Assembly: GCF_024704835.1 (NCBI RefSeq)
Contig: NZ_JAMXBE010000007.1
Span: 194,465-258,464 of the forward strand
Origin: Parapedobacter tibetensis
GTDB taxonomy: Bacteria; Bacteroidota; Bacteroidia; Sphingobacteriales; Sphingobacteriaceae
DNA: 64,000 bases
Reading direction: 5' to 3'
A program made the translations under genes and the position numbers. The notes beneath the pieces were generated by a model. It did not search any database. It was not told the DNA's origin and worked only from the letters and a program-made list of their open reading frames with translations. This document shows positions 9,539-17,998 of this stretch, one piece after another (positions within the stretch are counted from its first letter, which is position 1; every line of letters starts with the position of its first letter).

Positions 9539-10981
9539 ATGTCAGGCAATGATTTTATAGCGCTTTCTCCATTATTACTGCTTACCGGCTCTTCGGTGCT
9601 GATTATGCTGCTTATTGCCCTAAAACTGAGTCATCGCAATATCCAGCTCAGCAGTCTACTCTTATTCATCCTCGCTTTTTTTTCGCTTTTTTATGAGCCA
9701 GATGTATCCCCTCATCATATTGAACCGTTGTTAGTGGTCGATCGGTTCGCCGTATTCATTATGGGGCTCATCATTTTTTCCGGTTTGGTGGTCAATATCC
9801 TTTCCTATATCTACTTTGAAGAAAAGGAAGAAGGGCCAAAGGAATACTATGTGCTGCTTTTTCTATGTACACTGGGTGCCTGTGTGTTGGCGACCAGCAA
9901 GCATTTTATTTCATTATTTCTAGGCCTCGAAATTCTGACGGTTGGCTTATATGCGTTGATTGCCTATTTGAAAGCTAGGCATCACAACATTGAAGCGGGT
10001 ATTAAGTACCTCGTGCTAGCTGCATTCTCTTCTGCTTTTCTCCTTTTTGGGATGGCCTTAATTTACCTTCAGACGGGTAGCATGGAATTTTCGATTATTG
10101 GCAGAAGTCTGCACTCACTTCCCTCGCTGCCACCCTTATTTCTCACCGGCTTAGGCATGATGCTCGTCGGTGTGGGCTTCAAATTGGCGGTGGTTCCTTT
10201 CCATATGTGGACTGCTGATGTATACCAAGGGGCCCCCACACCGGTTACCAGCTTTATTGCCACCGTTTCAAAGGGCGGAGTCATTGCAGTATTGCTTCGT
10301 TTTTTTATCGTCATCGATGGATTCAGATTCAGCCCCCTCATGCTTATGTTAATGAGTATAGCTATTGCTTCAATGATCGTCGGCAATCTGCTTGCGCTAC
10401 AGCAGAAAAATGTAAAACGTATCCTTGCCTATTCGTCTATCGCACATCTCGGCTATCTACTAGTAGCGTTGATCCCCGGCAGTGTCATGAGCATACAAGC
10501 TGTCAGTTTTTATCTGGCGGCCTACTTTATAACCATCCTCACCGCTTTTGGTATTATGACCATTTTATCAACGAAAGAGAATGATGCCGAGGATATCGAA
10601 AGCTATAAAGCCTTGTTTTGGAAACATCCCCTCTTGGCCTGCATATTTAGTGCAGCCCTACTTTCCCTAGCCGGAATACCACTTACTGCAGGTTTTGTTG
10701 GCAAATTTTTCATTCTCGCCGCCAGCCTACAGGCTGGGTTTTGGATGATTGCTTTCGTCCTAGTCATCGGCAGCGTGATCGGTTTGTATTATTATCTCCG
10801 AATTATCAGCAAGATGTTCTCCGGGCGAGGAGGCGTACCACGCAAAGAGCAAAGGTCGCATCCAGTTTTTTATCTAGTAAGCGTGATCGTTTTATCACTG
10901 CTCACTCTATTCATTATTTGGTTTGGAGTCTACCCTTCAGGATTGATATATTTTGTAGACTATTTTCGACTTAACATGTAA
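9539..10981 (+). CDS. nuoN: NADH-quinone oxidoreductase subunit N
   Basis: 480 residues, close to the 485 of E. coli. Third antiporter-like subunit of the membrane arm. Family landmarks are FLGLEILTVGLYALIAY (glutamate), GFKLAVVPFHMWTADVYQGAPTP (lysine) and KRILAYSSIAHLGYLLVAL. It begins two bases after the nuoM stop and is the last gene of the visible nuo operon; 120 bases without a gene follow. I see no clear terminator hairpin after it. Confidence 0.95.
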   Translation: MSGNDFIALSPLLLLTGSSVLIMLLIALKLSHRNIQLSSLLLFILAFFSLFYEPDVSPHHIEPLLVVDRFAVFIMGLIIFSGLVVNILSYIYFEEKEEGPKEYYVLLFLCTLGACVLATSKHFISLFLGLEILTVGLYALIAYLKARHHNIEAGIKYLVLAAFSSAFLLFGMALIYLQTGSMEFSIIGRSLHSLPSLPPLFLTGLGMMLVGVGFKLAVVPFHMWTADVYQGAPTPVTSFIATVSKGGVIAVLLRFFIVIDGFRFSPLMLMLMSIAIASMIVGNLLALQQKNVKRILAYSSIAHLGYLLVALIPGSVMSIQAVSFYLAAYFITILTAFGIMTILSTKENDAEDIESYKALFWKHPLLACIFSAALLSLAGIPLTAGFVGKFFILAASLQAGFWMIAFVLVIGSVIGLYYYLRIISKMFSGRGGVPRKEQRSHPVFYLVSVIVLSLLTLFIIWFGVYPSGLIYFVDYFRLNM

Positions 10982-11101
10982 GTTGTCCGCATACTAGGAA
11001 AAAGAATTGTCACATTTTACGTTCCTGCATTGTCTTATAGGAGATTTTTTTTATAAACAGCACCGGATAACGATAAGGTTGGTCAAGTATAACAAAAAAC
11101 T

Positions 11102-11602
11102 ATGATGATACCGATAAAAAAAGTCATACCCCTTCTTTTAATAATTTGCGTATTTGGGTGCAATCGAAATTCAAAAACAGCTATGAAAGCAGAACAAAAA
11201 TCGGATACACAAAAGATAGAAGCTATTTTGGACGATTATGTTATCTATTGGAATAGCAACGAAATGGATTCATGGGGGACCTTGTTTACCGATGATGCCG
11301 ACTATATCAATCGGAAGGGTGGCTGGTGGAAAAACAATAAAGACAATGTAGCCGGGCATAAGCATATCCATCATATGTTAATGGAAATGAGGCAGCCCAA
11401 AACGTTCAGCTTGGAAATTCATAAAATTGAGTTTCTAAAACCTGATGTGGCAGTTGTCCAGGCGTTAAGCGAATGGCCGGGGTTTAAACCAAACAACTCT
11501 GGGGAGCCAATTGAAAACATGAAAGGCATTATTACGTGTGTTTTTGTGAAAACTGACGGGAAATGGCTTATTAAGACACTGCATAATACGCTGAGAGATT
11601 AA
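11102..11602 (+). CDS. Lipoprotein with SnoaL/DUF4440-like domain
   Basis: 166 residues. A basic start and a hydrophobic segment end at VFGC, a lipoprotein signal with the acylated cysteine near residue 20. The mature part has the layout of the NTF2-like SnoaL/DUF4440 superfamily: a first helix (IEAILDDYVIYWNSNEMDSW), LFTDDADYINRKGGWW, then beta strands ending in GKWLIKTLHNT. Such proteins are small cone-shaped binding or enzyme folds, here presumably on the cell envelope; substrate unknown. A second ATG one codon in is an equally good start. It stands alone between the nuo operon and an MBL-fold gene. Confidence 0.7.
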   Translation: MMIPIKKVIPLLLIICVFGCNRNSKTAMKAEQKSDTQKIEAILDDYVIYWNSNEMDSWGTLFTDDADYINRKGGWWKNNKDNVAGHKHIHHMLMEMRQPKTFSLEIHKIEFLKPDVAVVQALSEWPGFKPNNSGEPIENMKGIITCVFVKTDGKWLIKTLHNTLRD

Positions 11603-11663
11603 AAAGGCAAGTGTTGCTTGTTGTGATGCCTAAAGAAATGAAATTTTGTAAATAAAAGTCAGT

Positions 11664-12449
11664 ATGAGAAAATTATGTAGCACCTGCGGAACATTATATC
11701 CGACATGGTATTCTTCAAATGATTGCTTTATCTGTAACGAAGAACGACAATATGTACCCGAGGAAGGACAGATATGGACTACGCAGGAAGAACTGTCGTC
11801 AACCCATAAAAACAAACTTATAAGCATTAATCACCGCCTTTTTGAAATCGCGATAGAACCTAAATTTGCCATAGGGCAAAGAGCCTTTTTAGTACTTTCA
11901 GAAAGCGGGAATGTGCTCTGGGACTGCGTACCCTTGCTTGATGAGGAAACTATCCGTTTTATCAGCTCCAAGGGCGGACTGAGTGCCATTGCATTTTCCC
12001 ATCCGCATTATTACAGTAATATGAACGATTGGGCAAAAGTTTTTGATTGCCCGATTTATATTCACCAAGCCGATGAGCAATATATTATGGACAAGAGCGA
12101 ATATATCCATTTGTGGGAAGGAGAGGAAATACCCTTGTGGGACGATTTAAAACTAGTGAACATTGGAGGCCATTTTGAGGGAAGTTCTGTATTGCTAATT
12201 TCAGAGCCATCAAAAAAAGGCGTTATACTTTGCGGAGATACGATGTATCTTTCCCCAAGCAAAAATCATTTTGCTCTTATGTATAGCTATCCAAACAGGA
12301 TGCCCTTGCCCATATCAGAAATAAAAAGGATAAAACAACGGCTTGATACATTGGATTTTAATAGTGTTTACGGATTTTACAGCTATCAGAACGTCATTGG
12401 GACTGCCAAGGAAATCCTGGAAGCATCCGTAAAAAGATATTTGAGATAA
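11664..12449 (+). CDS. MBL-fold metallo-hydrolase with N-terminal zinc-ribbon-like motif
   Basis: 261 residues. The N-terminus has two CxxC pairs (CSTC and CFIC, about 13 residues apart), a zinc-ribbon-like arrangement. A metallo-beta-lactamase core follows, recognisable by SHPHYYSNMNDWA (the HxH part of the metal motif, with serine where many members have Asp after two more residues), GGHFEGS (third His) and CGDTMY (bridging Asp). The metal site therefore looks partly atypical. The family hydrolyses thioesters, phosphodiesters and other esters; the substrate here is not predictable. No signal peptide, so probably cytoplasmic. Confidence 0.75.
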   Translation: MRKLCSTCGTLYPTWYSSNDCFICNEERQYVPEEGQIWTTQEELSSTHKNKLISINHRLFEIAIEPKFAIGQRAFLVLSESGNVLWDCVPLLDEETIRFISSKGGLSAIAFSHPHYYSNMNDWAKVFDCPIYIHQADEQYIMDKSEYIHLWEGEEIPLWDDLKLVNIGGHFEGSSVLLISEPSKKGVILCGDTMYLSPSKNHFALMYSYPNRMPLPISEIKRIKQRLDTLDFNSVYGFYSYQNVIGTAKEILEASVKRYLR

Positions 12450-12491
12450 TCATAACCTGCAGATAGCTTCCATAAATCCTTTACATGTTGG

Positions 12492-12860
12492 CTATCCACG
12501 GTCATAGACGCCTTCCATATTGGCTATTGCCCAAGCGGCCATCGCCTCAATAACAGGTAGCAATCCCTTGCCTGCGTTGCTGAGTCGGTATTTCACAAAT
12601 GGGGGCACAATGGGCTTTGCTTTCCGGATGATTAGGTCATCGTTTTCCAATTGCTTTAAATGCTGGATAAGTACTTTCTCCGTTATGGCTGGTATTGCCC
12701 TTTTTAATTCACTATATCTTTTATCTCCTTTGGATAAATGGTAAATAATAATCGGTTTCCAGTAACCACCTATCTTTTCCATCACGTGGGTTACAGGACA
12801 TTGATCCAGGGCGTATTGTTTATTTTCCTGTATAGTTGATGTTTCCTTGATTGCTGTCAT
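12492..12860 (-). CDS. HxlR-family winged-helix transcriptional regulator
   Basis: 122 residues with the HxlR layout: CPVTHVMEKIGGYWKPIIIYHL at the start (the near-invariant Cys-Pro and Gly-x-W), then the winged helix YSELKRAIPAITEKVLIQHLKQLENDDLI and a wing ending FVKYRLSNAGKGLLPVIEAM. HxlR proteins often sense electrophiles or redox stress through the early cysteine and control a divergent oxidoreductase. Here the divergent gene is an NmrA-type NAD(P)-binding protein 82 bases away, a very common pairing, so that gene is its probable target. Confidence 0.88.
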   Translation of the reverse strand: MTAIKETSTIQENKQYALDQCPVTHVMEKIGGYWKPIIIYHLSKGDKRYSELKRAIPAITEKVLIQHLKQLENDDLIIRKAKPIVPPFVKYRLSNAGKGLLPVIEAMAAWAIANMEGVYDRG

Positions 12861-12881
12861 TTATACATACTTTGGGGTAGG

Positions 12882-12897
12882 TACTTGTATATAAGTA
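12882..12897. promoter_or_regulatory. Inverted repeat, candidate HxlR operator
   Basis: The arms TACTT and AAGTA are separated by six AT-only-plus-G bases, giving a 16-base near-palindrome between the divergent hxlR-type and nmrA-type genes. HxlR regulators bind such short dyads. It overlaps the -33 region of the proposed nmrA-side promoter, so binding would block that gene. Inferred from position and symmetry only. Confidence 0.45.
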
Positions 12898-12907
12898 AGT
12901 GCAAATA

Positions 12908-12915
12908 TACCTTTG
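12908..12915 (+). promoter_or_regulatory. Bacteroidota-type -7 box for the NmrA-like gene
   Basis: TACCTTTG fits the Bacteroidota -7 consensus TAnnTTTG. It lies 27 bases before the ATG at 12943 and about 20 bases after the dyad that would cover the -33 box. Confidence 0.45.
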
Positions 12916-12942
12916 TTCCTGTAAATAAAAAACAATTCGAAA

Positions 12943-13821
12943 ATGAAAATCACTAGCTCAGGTTCTTTAGGGAACGTAGGAAAACATCTGGTTAAGAAAC
13001 TTGCCGCCGCCGGACATACCGTAACCGTTATCAGCAGCGGCGCCGATCGAAAATCAGCCATTGAGTCTTTGGGTGCCCGCGCTGCAATTGGCTCCATAAA
13101 TGATGCGTTTTTTTTGAAAGAAGCATTTAGCGGGGCTGATGCCGTTTTTGCAATGACACCTCCGAATATGGGCGGCGCCAGTGCAATTGAAGGCACAACG
13201 AATATCGGCAAAGCCTATGCAACAGCAATCAAAGAAGTAGGGGTGAGCCGCGTAGTGATGCTAAGCAGCGTGGGCGCGGATCTCCCTGACGGAAACGGGC
13301 CTATTGCGGGCTTGCACAACATTGAAACACTGTACAACGAGCTGCAAGGCGTCGCGGTAACTTTCCTCCGTGCCGGACTTTTCTATACCAATTTCTACAA
13401 TGATGTGCCGTTGATTAAAGGGTTGGGTATTATCGGGGCCAACTATCCTGCAACATTAGCCCTACCATTGGTACATCCGGAAGATATTGCCACCGCAGCC
13501 GCGGAAGAATTGGAAAAAAACCCAATAGGCAAAAATGTCCGCTATATCGTAAGCGATGTCCGCACACCCGCTGACTTTGCAAAAGTGCTTGGAGCGGCTG
13601 TTGGCAAAACCGACCTGCCGTGGGTCGAGTTTACCGATGAGCAGTCACTGCAAGGGATGACACAAGCGGGGTTGCCGGAAGAGGCTGCAGTGCTATTCAC
13701 CGAAATGGGTGCAGGTTTCCGCAGTGGAAAACTGCAAGCAGATTTTGAGAAGAACGGTTCGCCCGTTACCGGAAAAATCAGGCTGCAGGATTTCGCTAAA
13801 GAATTCGCGACTAATTTTTAA
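12943..13821 (+). CDS. NmrA-family NAD(P)-binding protein
   Basis: 292 residues of the atypical short-chain dehydrogenase / NmrA family. The N-terminal nucleotide site is GSLGNVGKHL, a modified Gly-x-x-Gly-x-x-Gly motif. AMTPPNMGG, the SSVGADLPDGNGPI stretch and the later TFLRAGLFYTNF match NAD(P)-dependent quinone or saccharide reductase-like members. Members are reductases or redox sensors; the exact reaction is not predictable. It is divergent from an HxlR regulator and followed by a clear terminator, so it is probably transcribed alone and induced when the regulator is released. Confidence 0.85.
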   Translation: MKITSSGSLGNVGKHLVKKLAAAGHTVTVISSGADRKSAIESLGARAAIGSINDAFFLKEAFSGADAVFAMTPPNMGGASAIEGTTNIGKAYATAIKEVGVSRVVMLSSVGADLPDGNGPIAGLHNIETLYNELQGVAVTFLRAGLFYTNFYNDVPLIKGLGIIGANYPATLALPLVHPEDIATAAAEELEKNPIGKNVRYIVSDVRTPADFAKVLGAAVGKTDLPWVEFTDEQSLQGMTQAGLPEEAAVLFTEMGAGFRSGKLQADFEKNGSPVTGKIRLQDFAKEFATNF

Positions 13822-13930
13822 GATACTTCGCTGTTTGCCGGAGGCTTTGAATGGGATACCGGTTTATTGAGGACTTACAATTTTATCCATTGTGAATAGT
13901 TATAAAGTGACAAATCCCTTCGGGAACACC

Positions 13931-13954
13931 AAAAGGCCTTAAATGGCCTTTTTT
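13931..13954 (+). terminator. Rho-independent terminator
   Basis: AAAAGGCC and GGCCTTTT form a stem with a TTAAAT loop, followed by a T run. It ends the NmrA-like gene and, being symmetric with an A run on the other side, may also stop the minus-strand reading from 14158. Confidence 0.85.
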
Positions 13955-13957
13955 CAT

Positions 13958-14158
13958 TTATACAATAAGGATCGAACAGAAGGGTTGGCGGCAACCATTT
14001 TCCATCAGTGTCATAGAACTTCCTGCCCCTGAAGCGGTAACACAAGGACCTTCACCCATCCCGGGCGGGACCCGTTCATAGAGCTTTCCTTTTTTACAGC
14101 GCGGACACAGCGGTTCGGTACAAACCTCCGTTTCCATATGGCCATATACCTCTATCAT
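13958..14158 (-). CDS. Small cysteine-rich protein of unknown function
   Basis: 66 codons from ATG at 14158 (a TTG one codon upstream is also possible). The sequence has two Cys pairs reminiscent of a zinc ribbon: C14, then CPRCKKG, a middle GPCVTASGAG and an end GCRQPFC. The regular spacing of cysteines and glycines suggests a real small protein rather than a shadow. It ends just before a bidirectional-looking terminator, which supports transcription on this strand. I do not recognise the family. It could instead be the tail of a longer decayed gene, because another frame upstream overlaps it. Confidence 0.35.
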   Translation of the reverse strand: MIEVYGHMETEVCTEPLCPRCKKGKLYERVPPGMGEGPCVTASGAGSSMTLMENGCRQPFCSILIV

Positions 14159-14253
14159 CAAGCGTCGAATAATAAATCACCAGTTTTTTCTTTTTCACTT
14201 TTAGCTTATGGGCGCATCCCTCCTGTTCATTCAGCCCCTGCGCGACGGAAGCT

Positions 14254-14403
14254 TCAGGCTGCCAGCTCGTCGAGCAATTCCCAGAAGCGAGGAAAGGTGT
14301 CGCACATGGCATGAGTGTCTTCATCCGCGCCCTGTACTAACATACCTTCCTGCGTCAGTGCCGCTACCAGTGCCCGGTTCTGTTGCTGATCGCCTTCATT
14401 CCC
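14254..14403 (-). other. 49-codon open frame directly after the stop of the preceding gene, no clear start
   Basis: Immediately after the TAA of the Ig-like lipoprotein gene, the same frame stays open for 49 codons with protein-like composition (segments QNRALVAALTQEG and CDTFPRFWELLDELAA). The only in-frame ATG would give 29 residues. It may be the remains of a longer C-terminus lost to a nonsense mutation, a small coupled gene with a non-ATG start, or chance. Confidence 0.25.
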
Positions 14404-15048
14404 TTATTTTACAAACACCAATTCACCTTTCTGGCCGTCTTTATGAAAGCCGATGCTGTAAAGGTTGTTTTCGACCTTTTGCACTTCCAATGCCGTCAAC
14501 GCAATCTCTTCGGTAGTCTTTCCGCTCTCTACGATCCGCAACTTCGCATCCGTTTTATCCCCAACGGTGTAGCCACCATTCCATACGAGTACAAACTGCT
14601 TTTTCTCGGCGAAGCTGGTAATGGCCACCCGATCGGCAAGAATGGCTGTGCTCCAGCCGTTCGCTTCATCCAGTTCAATGGTATTTGTCCATTTGAAGCG
14701 GGGCGTGGTGGCGTCAATAATCGCTGATTTTACTGTCACGGACACAATAGCCGTTTTGCCCGACCCGTCTTTTACGGTCACAGTAGCCGTGCCCTTGGCT
14801 TTGCCACTGATGGTGACCGTTTGCTCCGATACGGTAGCCATTGCCGTAGCTTCAGATGAGGAAGATACACTGTAATTATTATTGCCACTGGTTATTTGCA
14901 CAGTTGCCTGCTCATCAGCGAATACTTCTATGGTGGTTCTGTCCAAGGTCAGATTCATCTCCGGGTTGTCTTTCTTGCAGGATGAAAAGAGGAATACCAG
15001 GCCCAACACCAGTGTAAGGGCTGTCTGTTTTATTGTTGATGTTTTCAT
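14404..15048 (-). CDS. Surface lipoprotein with bacterial Ig-like (Big_2) domain
   Basis: 214 residues. The lipoprotein signal ends at FSSC and is followed by KKD, typical of Bacteroidota surface lipoproteins. Residues about 35-105 form a Big_2-like bacterial Ig domain (LDRTTIEVFADEQATVQI, then AMATVSEQTVTISGKAKGTATVTVKDGSG). The rest, with WSTAILADRVAITSF and a lysine-rich end, I do not recognise. The ATG at 15048 is preferred to one at 15078 because it puts the signal peptide at the true N-terminus. Last clear gene of the sigma/FecR/TonB locus, 46 bases after the LRR gene, so probably the same transcript. Confidence 0.75.
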   Translation of the reverse strand: MKTSTIKQTALTLVLGLVFLFSSCKKDNPEMNLTLDRTTIEVFADEQATVQITSGNNNYSVSSSSEATAMATVSEQTVTISGKAKGTATVTVKDGSGKTAIVSVTVKSAIIDATTPRFKWTNTIELDEANGWSTAILADRVAITSFAEKKQFVLVWNGGYTVGDKTDAKLRIVESGKTTEEIALTALEVQKVENNLYSIGFHKDGQKGELVFVK

Positions 15049-15094
15049 TGTTTTGTTCTTTATCGTGTTTAGCGTCATTTCGATTCCTTAATTC

Positions 15095-16987
15095 TTACTT
15101 ACTGATCTTCAATTTAATCACGTCTGTTCCATCGGCGGTGGTGGCTTTCAGGCTCAGCTCGCCAGTGCTCTCCGATAGGTCTACCGTGCCGTCGCCCAGT
15201 TCGACTTCGGCGTCGTTCACATAGAACTTAGTGAATCTAGCTACGGCATCGGCCGGACCTACCACCCGGGCTGTATTGCCTTCTACGGTAATGGCGACTT
15301 CTTCCAGCCAATCGTAATTGACAACGAGTAACTTAACTGTTTTCTCCACGGGGCTGAAGTTAATTCCATCGCCCGCTTGCTTAGCGGTCACCGTGGTCTC
15401 GCCCTCTTTCAAGATGGTCAGTTTGTTGCCCTCCAAGGTAGCGATGCTTTCATCGGCTATTTCATAGGTAACGGACAGGCCGCTGCTCGCCGTGGCATTC
15501 AGCTCCACGACGGCGCCTACCGTCGCGGTGATGTCATGGAAACCCTCAAGGGTCTGTTCATTGGCATCTGAGCCGATGGCTTTGATGTTGGCAAATGCAT
15601 TCCACAGGTCAAAATCCTTGTAATCCTGCACAGCATTGGCTGGCACGTACAGGAGGCAGTTAGCGAGGTCTATGTCGGTGAACACATTTTTTTGGCTAGA
15701 AAAGATGATGGGTTCGGGGTTATTGATGACCAGCGCTTTCAACCCGGTCATGCCTTGGAAGGCGCCATCGCCGATGGCCGTCACGGTAGCCGGAAGTTCC
15801 AGGGTCTCCAGTGCCGTAACGCCCCTGAACGCATTATTGCCTATGCTGGTCACCTGATCTCCCAAATCGATGGACGTGAGCGTCGTGATATTTTGGAATG
15901 CATTATTACCTATCGTGGTGACAGCATCAGGCAGTACAAGGCTTTTGAGTTGAGTACCTTGAAAAGAGTTATTTCCGATGATGGCAACCGTTTCAGGGAT
16001 GGTCAGCTCTTCAATAGCCGTATTGGAAAAAGCTCCGAAGCTTGGGGTCGCTACCCTGAATTCGGTGAGACCTGCCGGCAGGTTCCGTATTTCTTTCAAC
16101 TTGTCACAACTGGCGAAAAACCCGCGCAGAATCCCATCGCCCGTTTCATTAAAGGAAATGGTGGTATTGTCCGGAAACTCAAAGACGCTCATTCCGTTAT
16201 CCGACAAAATACCAGCGGAACGAAATACCCGGTCGCCACTGATCTCGATGGCTTTGCCATTGCGGGGCGCAAAGGTGATACCTTCTGCATACAGCACCAT
16301 AGCAAAAGCCTGTCCTCCAATGTATTCGACAGATGCGGGGATGGTGATCGCGGTCATTTTCGGATTGTTCAACATATAAAAAGCACTGCTGCCAATGTAG
16401 GCCAAGCCTTCGGGCAATGTCAAGTGTTCGAGACCGTTGAACCGATTAAAGGCGCCAGTTTCTATGGTCCGGAGCGTCGATGGCAAATGGAGGGTAGTTA
16501 CCTTTGTTTGCCCGTTAAAGGCGTTTGCCTTGATGGTCGTTACCCCTTCGGGAATATCCAGTGCCACCAATGCTGCATCGTTCCCGCCGCCAGTGCCGAA
16601 CGCATTCTCGCTGATGGTAGTGATCACGCCACCACCGGGGAGGGTAACGTTTTGTAGGGCCGCGAACTGATAAAAGGCTTCTTTCGGTATTTCCTTGTTT
16701 TCCACTGCGGTAATGCCGCTCAGGTCGAGGGAGACCACGGTCTGTTTTATCCTGCCTTCCGTGCCACTACCACCTTCCAGGTCGGCAAAATCCTGCGCAT
16801 TGAGCGTACCGTTGATCTTGAGGTTTCTGATCTGGCTCAAATTGGTTTCTGCATCTACCGCCGCAATCAGGTCGGCCCTTGCCTTACCGGCCGTGGTGGT
16901 GATGGTAATATTTTCGTATTGCGCCTGCGCAAACAGCGTCAGAAACAGGGCGCATGCGAGTAGAAATAGTTTTTTCATTGTTTTCAT
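15095..16987 (-). CDS. Secreted leucine-rich-repeat (BspA-like, LRR_5) protein with Ig-like domain
   Basis: 630 residues. Signal peptide MKKLFLLACALFLTLFAQAQ-type. From about residue 100 to 470 there are repeated LRR_5 units of the form IGNNAFQ...LxxLxLPxxVTxIG (for example IGNNSFQ, IGNNAFQ, IGNNAFR, IGDGAFQ), as in Treponema/Bacteroides BspA surface proteins, which mediate adhesion or protein binding. A Big_2-like domain follows (VELNATASSGLSVTYEIADESIATLEG), then a short C-terminal beta domain. No lipobox is seen, so it is secreted or held on the surface by partners. It sits between two lipoproteins in the same operon, which suggests a multi-protein surface assembly. Confidence 0.85.
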   Translation of the reverse strand: MKTMKKLFLLACALFLTLFAQAQYENITITTTAGKARADLIAAVDAETNLSQIRNLKINGTLNAQDFADLEGGSGTEGRIKQTVVSLDLSGITAVENKEIPKEAFYQFAALQNVTLPGGGVITTISENAFGTGGGNDAALVALDIPEGVTTIKANAFNGQTKVTTLHLPSTLRTIETGAFNRFNGLEHLTLPEGLAYIGSSAFYMLNNPKMTAITIPASVEYIGGQAFAMVLYAEGITFAPRNGKAIEISGDRVFRSAGILSDNGMSVFEFPDNTTISFNETGDGILRGFFASCDKLKEIRNLPAGLTEFRVATPSFGAFSNTAIEELTIPETVAIIGNNSFQGTQLKSLVLPDAVTTIGNNAFQNITTLTSIDLGDQVTSIGNNAFRGVTALETLELPATVTAIGDGAFQGMTGLKALVINNPEPIIFSSQKNVFTDIDLANCLLYVPANAVQDYKDFDLWNAFANIKAIGSDANEQTLEGFHDITATVGAVVELNATASSGLSVTYEIADESIATLEGNKLTILKEGETTVTAKQAGDGINFSPVEKTVKLLVVNYDWLEEVAITVEGNTARVVGPADAVARFTKFYVNDAEVELGDGTVDLSESTGELSLKATTADGTDVIKLKISK

Positions 16988-17065
16988 TTTTTATTCATTT
17001 AAATTTTAATTATTTGTGTATTTATTAACTTTAGTCGTAAGCCTTTGCTTCTGACTCCCGACTTC

Positions 17066-17998
17066 TTAATAAAACACCCGCCTGATGGATGTGCGCAGGT
17101 CGGGCAGGACTGTCACGCTGACGGTCGTTTCGTTGTCTTTCTTTATTTTTCGTTCCGTTTGCTCGGCAAAGCCGCGCAGCAATACGGTATAGACCGCTCC
17201 GTTGTTGGCGGGCACGGCCACGGACTGCACATCTTCGCCGCCCGGACGGCGGAAGCGGATCAATATACCGTTGTACGTGTCCTGCGTTCCCGCGGTGGCC
17301 AGTTCCGCACTGCTATATTCCCCAAATGCCAATGGCGTATCTGTCGCCGTGGCCAGTTCGTTTCCGTCGGCGTCTACCCGGTAGGCCTCCACCTCACCCG
17401 CATCCGGCGAGAGGTTGACAAACTGCACGGTCACGTGGCCTTCCACGCGATCCTTTCGCTCGATTGGCACTTCTACCACGGTATAGGCATCGTCGGCTTC
17501 CGGACTTTCTACGAGATAAAGCACTTGGTAGGTTTGCTTGCTGAGCGGGATGTTTTGGGTATGCAGGTAGGTCCTATCCCTGGAGGTAAAAATAAAGCGG
17601 TAATCTCCGGCATGTACGGGCAGCCAATAAACATCGCCACGGGCGCTGTTGTCTACCACCCCGGGGACACCCGTAAAGTGTCGGGGGTACTGCCGGATGT
17701 CGAGTTTGGGCTCATAATTGAACGCCGCCGGGTAACTGACCTTCCCATTATACTTGTCAAAAGGTGCATTGTTGACCGAATCGGTAATGTACAGACGGTT
17801 GTCGCGGTAGAGCGTATCATCCAGGCCATACAGGAATGCTTCGCCGGCATTCACAAAATTGACGTAGGCCACATTCCCATTCGCGGGCAGCGCATCGGTC
17901 AGATTTTCTTCGCAAGCCGTGAACAGCCCCGCCATCATTCCCGTCAGCAGGCACCCAAAAAATAGTTTCTTTATCGTTTTCATAGCCATATTGTTCAT
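17066..17998 (-). CDS. Surface lipoprotein, DUF4397-like
   Basis: 310 residues. The lipoprotein signal ends at LFTAC, followed by EEN. The mature part opens with NVAYVNFVNAGEAFLYGLDDTLY and later VTVQFVNLSPDAGEVEAYRVDADG, the pattern of DUF4397-type beta-rich domains (VRFVNASPDA), here apparently twice. Function of the family is unknown; members are surface proteins. The ATG at 17998 overlaps the stop of the upstream gene by 4 bases, which decides the start and implies coupling to the propeller-like lipoprotein. Confidence 0.7.
   Translation of the reverse strand: MNNMAMKTIKKLFFGCLLTGMMAGLFTACEENLTDALPANGNVAYVNFVNAGEAFLYGLDDTLYRDNRLYITDSVNNAPFDKYNGKVSYPAAFNYEPKLDIRQYPRHFTGVPGVVDNSARGDVYWLPVHAGDYRFIFTSRDRTYLHTQNIPLSKQTYQVLYLVESPEADDAYTVVEVPIERKDRVEGHVTVQFVNLSPDAGEVEAYRVDADGNELATATDTPLAFGEYSSAELATAGTQDTYNGILIRFRRPGGEDVQSVAVPANNGAVYTVLLRGFAEQTERKIKKDNETTVSVTVLPDLRTSIRRVFY

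Noticed and set aside
14094..14324. 76-codon minus-strand frame overlapping the small cysteine-rich ORF
   Set aside because: No domain features, overlaps both the 49-codon frame and the cysteine-rich frame; probably non-coding.
15692..16657. Long plus-strand open frame (321 codons) inside the LRR gene
   Set aside because: It is antisense to a clear repeat protein with signal peptide; the opposite strand of repetitive GC-rich coding sequence often stays open. The translation has no domain features.
17045..17965. Long plus-strand open frame (306 codons) opposite the DUF4397-like gene
   Set aside because: Antisense of a lipoprotein with lipobox and start/stop overlap with its neighbour; the translation looks unlike a protein family.
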